From an uncultured Christensenella sp. (GTDB lineage: Bacteria; Bacillota; Clostridia; Christensenellales; UBA3700), in assembly GCA_910576875.1 (NCBI GenBank), contig CAJTKI010000011.1, positions 4,534 through 29,656 on the forward strand: 25,123 bases of DNA, written 5' to 3'. Below the pieces are notes generated by a model. That model saw only the letters and a program-made list of their open reading frames with translations. It was not told the origin of the DNA and ran no database searches. Numbering within the stretch: position 1 is the stretch's first letter; each line of letters starts with the position of its first letter. Below, one piece after another: positions 22,339-25,123 of this stretch. The translations under genes were made by a program, and so were the position numbers.

Positions 22339-22368
22339 AATGACGGACGACACGGATCCGTCATTTTT
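22339..22368 (+). terminator. Intrinsic terminator upstream of bioY
   Basis: ATGACGGA (22340-22347) pairs with TCCGTCAT (22357-22364), with five T at the end. It insulates bioY from the region upstream, or ends a short transcript. Confidence 0.75.
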
Positions 22369-22372
22369 ATCA

Positions 22373-22407
22373 ATTGTAAACTTTTTCTATATAAAATAGT
22401 TGACAAT
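22373..22407 (+). promoter_or_regulatory. BirA-type biotin operator at the bioY promoter
   Basis: ATTGTAAAC (22373-22381) and GTTGACAAT (22399-22407) form a 9-bp inverted repeat with one mismatch and a 17-base centre. This corresponds to the BirA site TTGTAAACC-N15-GGTTTACAA. The right half covers the -35 box, so biotin-bound BirA would block RNA polymerase. Confidence 0.72.
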
Positions 22408-22428
22408 CAATTTTGCAATTGATATACT
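22400..22428 (+). promoter_or_regulatory. bioY promoter
   Basis: Consensus TTGACA (22400-22405), 17-nt spacer, TATACT (22423-22428). The spacer contains a second perfect dyad, ATCAATT/AATTGAT (22406-22412 with 22417-22423). Confidence 0.85.
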
Positions 22429-22459
22429 GAGACCATCCCGAATACGGAGCGATTTTATT

Positions 22460-23137
22460 ATGGCGATCAAGAAGATTCACATCTCCCGTACCCGCACGAG
22501 AAATATGGTTTTGTGCGCGTTGTTCACCGCGTTGATTACGGCGGGCGCGTTTATCACGATTCCGATTCCGGTCGTGCCGTTTACGATGCAAAGCACGTTT
22601 GTGCTGCTGGCGGGACTGATTCTCGGTCCGTGGTGGGGCGGTTTGAGCGCGTTGATGTATCTCGTGCTCGGACTGATCGGCGTGCCGATCTTTACGCACG
22701 GCGGCGGATTCGGGTATGTGCTCAAACCGACGTTCGGCTATATCATCGGCTTCGTGGTCGGGGCGTGGCTGACCGGATTCTTATCGTATCGGGGCAACAA
22801 ATCGCCCGGGTTTGCGCGTCTTTTCCCGGCGGCGCTTGCGGGATTGCTTGTATTGTACGCGATCGGCGTCGCCTATATGTGGACGCTGTGCAACTATGTG
22901 ATCGACGCGCCGATGAGCGCGGGCAAAGTATTGACGGTCGGTTTTCTGATGACGTTGCCGGGGGATTTGGTTTGCACCGTTTTGTCTGTTGTCGTCGTGC
23001 GCAAATTGCAGCCGATATTGCTGGACAAATTGCGTACCGCCGAGCCCAAAGCGGACGGTGCCCGACAGGCGGTTGCAGCGGATGTCGACGCGTCCGCAAC
23101 GCAAGATTCGTGCGATTCCGATTCGTGCGAGCAGTGA
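22460..23137 (+). CDS. bioY: BioY biotin transporter (ECF S-component)
   Basis: A 225-aa membrane protein that binds biotin outside the cell and imports it, usually with the shared ECF module. The BioY core is clear: the first helix VLCALFTALITAGAFI, then IPIPVVPFTMQSTFVLLAG, LGPWWGGLSALMYLVLGLIGVPIF, GGGFGYVLKPTFGYIIGF and AYMWTLCNYV. About six membrane segments end near residue 190. They are followed by a 35-residue acidic tail with two cysteines (QDSCDSDSCEQ), which is longer than usual for BioY. ATG 22460 follows CGGAG by nine bases. A BirA-type operator over the promoter predicts repression by biotin. Confidence 0.95.
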   Translation: MAIKKIHISRTRTRNMVLCALFTALITAGAFITIPIPVVPFTMQSTFVLLAGLILGPWWGGLSALMYLVLGLIGVPIFTHGGGFGYVLKPTFGYIIGFVVGAWLTGFLSYRGNKSPGFARLFPAALAGLLVLYAIGVAYMWTLCNYVIDAPMSAGKVLTVGFLMTLPGDLVCTVLSVVVVRKLQPILLDKLRTAEPKADGARQAVAADVDASATQDSCDSDSCEQ

Positions 23138-23157
23138 TGCATATCGATCGAATCCTA

Positions 23158-23189
23158 ACAAAAGACGCTTGTCGAAAAGCGTCTTTTTT
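23158..23189. terminator. Convergent terminator between bioY and dut
   Basis: AAAAGACGCTT (23160-23170) pairs with AAGCGTCTTTT (23177-23187), with T runs on either strand. It serves both convergent genes. Confidence 0.85.
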
Positions 23190-23222
23190 CGTCGTATAAG
23201 CGGGAATCGTATCGGATTTTGT

Positions 23223-23732
23223 CTATTTGTTTTGCGACGTCGATCCGAATCCGCCTGTGCGGACGCCTTGCGCGCAGTCGTCTTGCGTGATGCCGAACGG
23301 CAGAAATACGCCTTGCGCGAATGCGTCGCCCGCGTGCAAAATCAACGTCTTACCGTCGCGGGAATCGTTGGTGACTTTGATTTGAATATGACCCTCGTTG
23401 TCGGCGTGATAGTAGTCGCTGTCGATGATGCCGACCGTGTTGTCCAGTTGCAGACGGTATTTGAATCCCAATCCGCTGCGCGGAAAGATGCACAGCGCCC
23501 ATCCTTCGGAGATTTTTGCGCGGATTGCAGTCGGGATGCGCACGCTTTGTCCGGGCGCGAGCGTCAGATCGCACGGCGCAAAGAAGTCGTATCCCGCAGA
23601 TCCCGCGGTGGCGCGCACGGGCAATTTGACCGCGTCGTATGCGCGCGTCGCGTCCGTGTCGGGCAGACATGCCGCGCAGTCTTGCGCAAAGCGTTGGGAC
23701 GTAATTTTTTCAAACATGGCGATCTGTTGCAT
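23223..23732 (-). CDS. dut: dUTP diphosphatase (dUTPase)
   Basis: A 169-aa trimeric dUTPase that cleaves dUTP to dUMP and pyrophosphate, keeping uracil out of DNA and feeding dTMP synthesis. Family motifs in order: GSAGYDFFA (motif 1, near residue 44), FPRSGLGFKY (motif 2), NTVGIIDSDYY (motif 3 with the catalytic Asp), GDAFAQGVFLPF (motif 4) and RTGGFGSTS (motif 5, the C-terminal arm that closes over the active site). ATG 23732 has GGGAG seven bases upstream; an internal Met five codons later is a less likely start. There is an N-terminal extension of about 30 residues before the core. Confidence 0.93.
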   Translation of the reverse strand: MQQIAMFEKITSQRFAQDCAACLPDTDATRAYDAVKLPVRATAGSAGYDFFAPCDLTLAPGQSVRIPTAIRAKISEGWALCIFPRSGLGFKYRLQLDNTVGIIDSDYYHADNEGHIQIKVTNDSRDGKTLILHAGDAFAQGVFLPFGITQDDCAQGVRTGGFGSTSQNK

Positions 23733-23763
23733 TGGTAATCTCCCGATGTGGTTGGTTGCTTTT

Positions 23764-23792
23764 ACTATAACACGGATCGCGCGGTTTTGCAA
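23764..23792 (-). promoter_or_regulatory. dut promoter
   Basis: Minus strand: TTGCAA (23787-23792), 17-nt spacer, TATAGT (23764-23769), about 30 bases before the start codon. Confidence 0.7.
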
Positions 23793-23890
23793 TCGTCCGA
23801 AACCGCTCCGTTCCCGGTTATTCGTAAACGCTGCGCGCGGGTTTGCACTCAAAAAGAAAGTAAAATTCACGCGAAATTTACACAAATTGT

Positions 23891-23920
23891 TTGTCTTTTC
23901 GCGCGCGATTGTGCTATGAT
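23891..23920 (+). promoter_or_regulatory. Promoter of the DUF1508 gene
   Basis: TTGTCT (23891-23896), 18-nt spacer, TATGAT (23915-23920). The AAAGGGG ribosome binding site and the ATG at 23959 follow. Confidence 0.55.
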
Positions 23921-23958
23921 GTTAATGACGTAAATAAATCAAAGGGGACAGAAGGATC

Positions 23959-25123
23959 ATGTTAGAGCAAATCAAACAGTGGATTACCGACAATTTGACG
24001 CTGGCGATCATCATCGCGGTGGCGGTTGTATTGGTGATCGCAGTGATTGTTTTGGCGGCGGTCAGCGCGAGCAAAAAGAAAGCCGCGAAGAAAGCCGCGC
24101 AAGCACAAGCAACCCGGACGGCGGTTGCAGAAGACGCGTCCGAGCAGGCGCAGACGGAGCCCGTAGCGCAGCAACCGACCGACGAGCAGGAGACGGCGGA
24201 GCAACCCGTTGCTCAAGAGTCCGAAGCACAAGAGCCAGTCGTGGAAGAGACGGAGCAAACGTCCGTCGAGCAAGCAGAGCCGGAAGCGGAAACGCCGGAA
24301 GCGGTCGAAGCAGTCGAAGAAGCGCCGGTACAGGACGAAGTCGCGACCGAAGAAGTCGTTCAAGAAGAGATCGCGACGCAGGAACCTGCCGAAGAGATCG
24401 AAACGATCGAGCAAGCGCCCGCGGACGAAGCGACGGAAGAAGTTGCGGAGCAAGCCGCGGACGAAGTAGCGGAAGAAGACGCGGAACAAGCGCCGGAAGC
24501 GGTCGTCGAGACGGAACCGGAAACTACGGAAGAACCCGCCGCGCGCGAAGTCGCCGCGGATACGGTGACGGTGGTGCGCGTGACTTCGCAATTCGAATCC
24601 GCGGAAGAGCAGAAACCCGCGCCGAAGAAGACGACCAAATCCAAAACCGCAAAAAAAGATACTGCGACGGAGAAAGAGACAGTGGCAACGAAAAAGACCG
24701 AAAAACCCGCCAAAGCGGAAAAGACGACCAAACAGCAACCCGTAAAGGCGGAAAAAGCCGCGCCTGCGAAGGCGACCAAAGCGGCGGCGCCCGCAACGGA
24801 ATCCAAGGCGAAAGCGCAGGCAAAGACCGACGCGGCGACCAAGCCGTCCGGGAAATGGCTCGTATACGAAAAAGGCGAAAACGAATACGTTTCGCACTTG
24901 ATCGCCAACAACGGCAAGCTGTTGTTGACCAGCGAAGTGTATTCCACGTTCAAGGGCGCGATCAGCGGTATCGAGACGATCAAGCGCAATGCGGAAAAAG
25001 CCAATTTCGACATGCACTGCGACAAGAGCGGACATTATTTCTACAAACTCAAAAGCAGCGGCAACAAACTGCTGTGCGTCGGCGAAGTTTATCCCAACAA
25101 GCAGAGCTGTATCAGTTCGATTG
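23959..25123 (+). CDS. Membrane-anchored low-complexity protein with DUF1508 repeats, 3' end cut off
   Basis: 388 codons are visible and the frame is still open at the window end. Residues 12-34 form one membrane helix (LTLAIIIAVAVVLVIAVIVLAA) followed by SKKKAAKKAA, so the rest is probably cytoplasmic. Residues 45-210 are a very acidic Glu/Ala/Gln/Val/Thr repeat-like region; 215-297 are basic Lys/Ala/Thr/Pro-rich. From residue 298 come DUF1508 (YegP-like) units: GKWLVYEKGENEYVSHL with NNGKLLLTSEVY and GISGIETIKRNA-like spacing, then a second (GHYFYKL, LLCVGEVY). DUF1508 is a small domain of unclear function. ATG 23959 is 11 bases after AAAGGGG. The opposite-strand frame here is a shadow of the biased composition. 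Confidence 0.8.
   Translation, partial: MLEQIKQWITDNLTLAIIIAVAVVLVIAVIVLAAVSASKKKAAKKAAQAQATRTAVAEDASEQAQTEPVAQQPTDEQETAEQPVAQESEAQEPVVEETEQTSVEQAEPEAETPEAVEAVEEAPVQDEVATEEVVQEEIATQEPAEEIETIEQAPADEATEEVAEQAADEVAEEDAEQAPEAVVETEPETTEEPAAREVAADTVTVVRVTSQFESAEEQKPAPKKTTKSKTAKKDTATEKETVATKKTEKPAKAEKTTKQQPVKAEKAAPAKATKAAAPATESKAKAQAKTDAATKPSGKWLVYEKGENEYVSHLIANNGKLLLTSEVYSTFKGAISGIETIKRNAEKANFDMHCDKSGHYFYKLKSSGNKLLCVGEVYPNKQSCISSI

Noticed and set aside
22141..22459. Short open frames between glpK and bioY on both strands
   Set aside because: No ribosome binding sites, and they run across terminators and the BirA operator.
23962..25035. 357-codon Phe/Arg/Gly-rich frame on the minus strand
   Set aside because: It mirrors the low-complexity Glu/Ala/Lys linker of the plus-strand gene, which has a promoter, a ribosome binding site and a DUF1508 domain.

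Overview
This window looks like a chromosomal segment of an anaerobic, probably uncultured member of the Clostridia; a Christensenellales-type lineage is my guess. The evidence is a flavodiiron oxygen/NO reductase, an EFR1-type ferredoxin/flavodoxin protein, a clostridial-type split methionine synthase, QueT and BioY ECF-type uptake proteins, BspA-like repeats, AAGGAG ribosome binding sites and sigma-70/SigA-type promoters. Codon use is strongly biased to CG-ending codons (GCG, ACG, TCG, CCG), so most long ORFs opposite the real genes are shadows. No transposase, phage, CRISPR or defence gene is visible. The assignments are by reading only, without database searches.

Layout. 1-1950: 3' part of a BspA-like leucine-rich-repeat protein. 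2028-3552: on the minus strand, an EFR1 ferredoxin/flavodoxin protein, apparently leaderless, and a cysteine-rich protein of unknown function. 3790-3866: tRNA-Pro(GGG). 4170-4800: minus-strand queT under a preQ1-I-like riboswitch. 4954-8814: metF, a stand-alone MetH reactivation domain, and MetH without its own reactivation domain; this is one overlapping operon for methyl-folate formation and B12-dependent methionine synthesis. 8811-8948: a 45-aa minus-strand gene. 9102-13542: a tight five-gene operon with a possible SCP2-like protein, two iron-ADH-like proteins that have lost most of their metal ligands, QueH, and a glycerate-dehydrogenase-like 2-hydroxyacid dehydrogenase. 13626-14825: an aminotransferase. 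14926-16128: a flavodiiron protein.

16202-16322 is a yybP-ykoY (Mn2+) riboswitch-like leader whose closing helix competes with an intrinsic terminator. It lies ahead of a Na+/Ca2+-exchanger-family transporter at 16451-17464. 17631-22152 is a glycerol catabolism operon: GlpA-like, GlpB-like, and a single polypeptide that joins a whole DUF1667 domain to a whole glycerol kinase. 22460-23137 is bioY, whose promoter carries a BirA-type operator. 23223-23732 is dUTPase on the minus strand. 23959-25123 is the start of a membrane-anchored, low-complexity protein with DUF1508 repeats, cut by the window edge.

The most noteworthy items are the DUF1667-glycerol kinase fusion, the tandem pair of metal-ligand-depleted iron-ADH homologues, and the three readable regulatory leaders (preQ1, Mn2+ and BirA). 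The queuosine functions sit in two places: uptake by QueT at 4.2-4.8 kb and the final reduction by QueH at 12 kb. I did not find a convincing wholly new system. The pseudo-iron-ADH operon is the nearest candidate.
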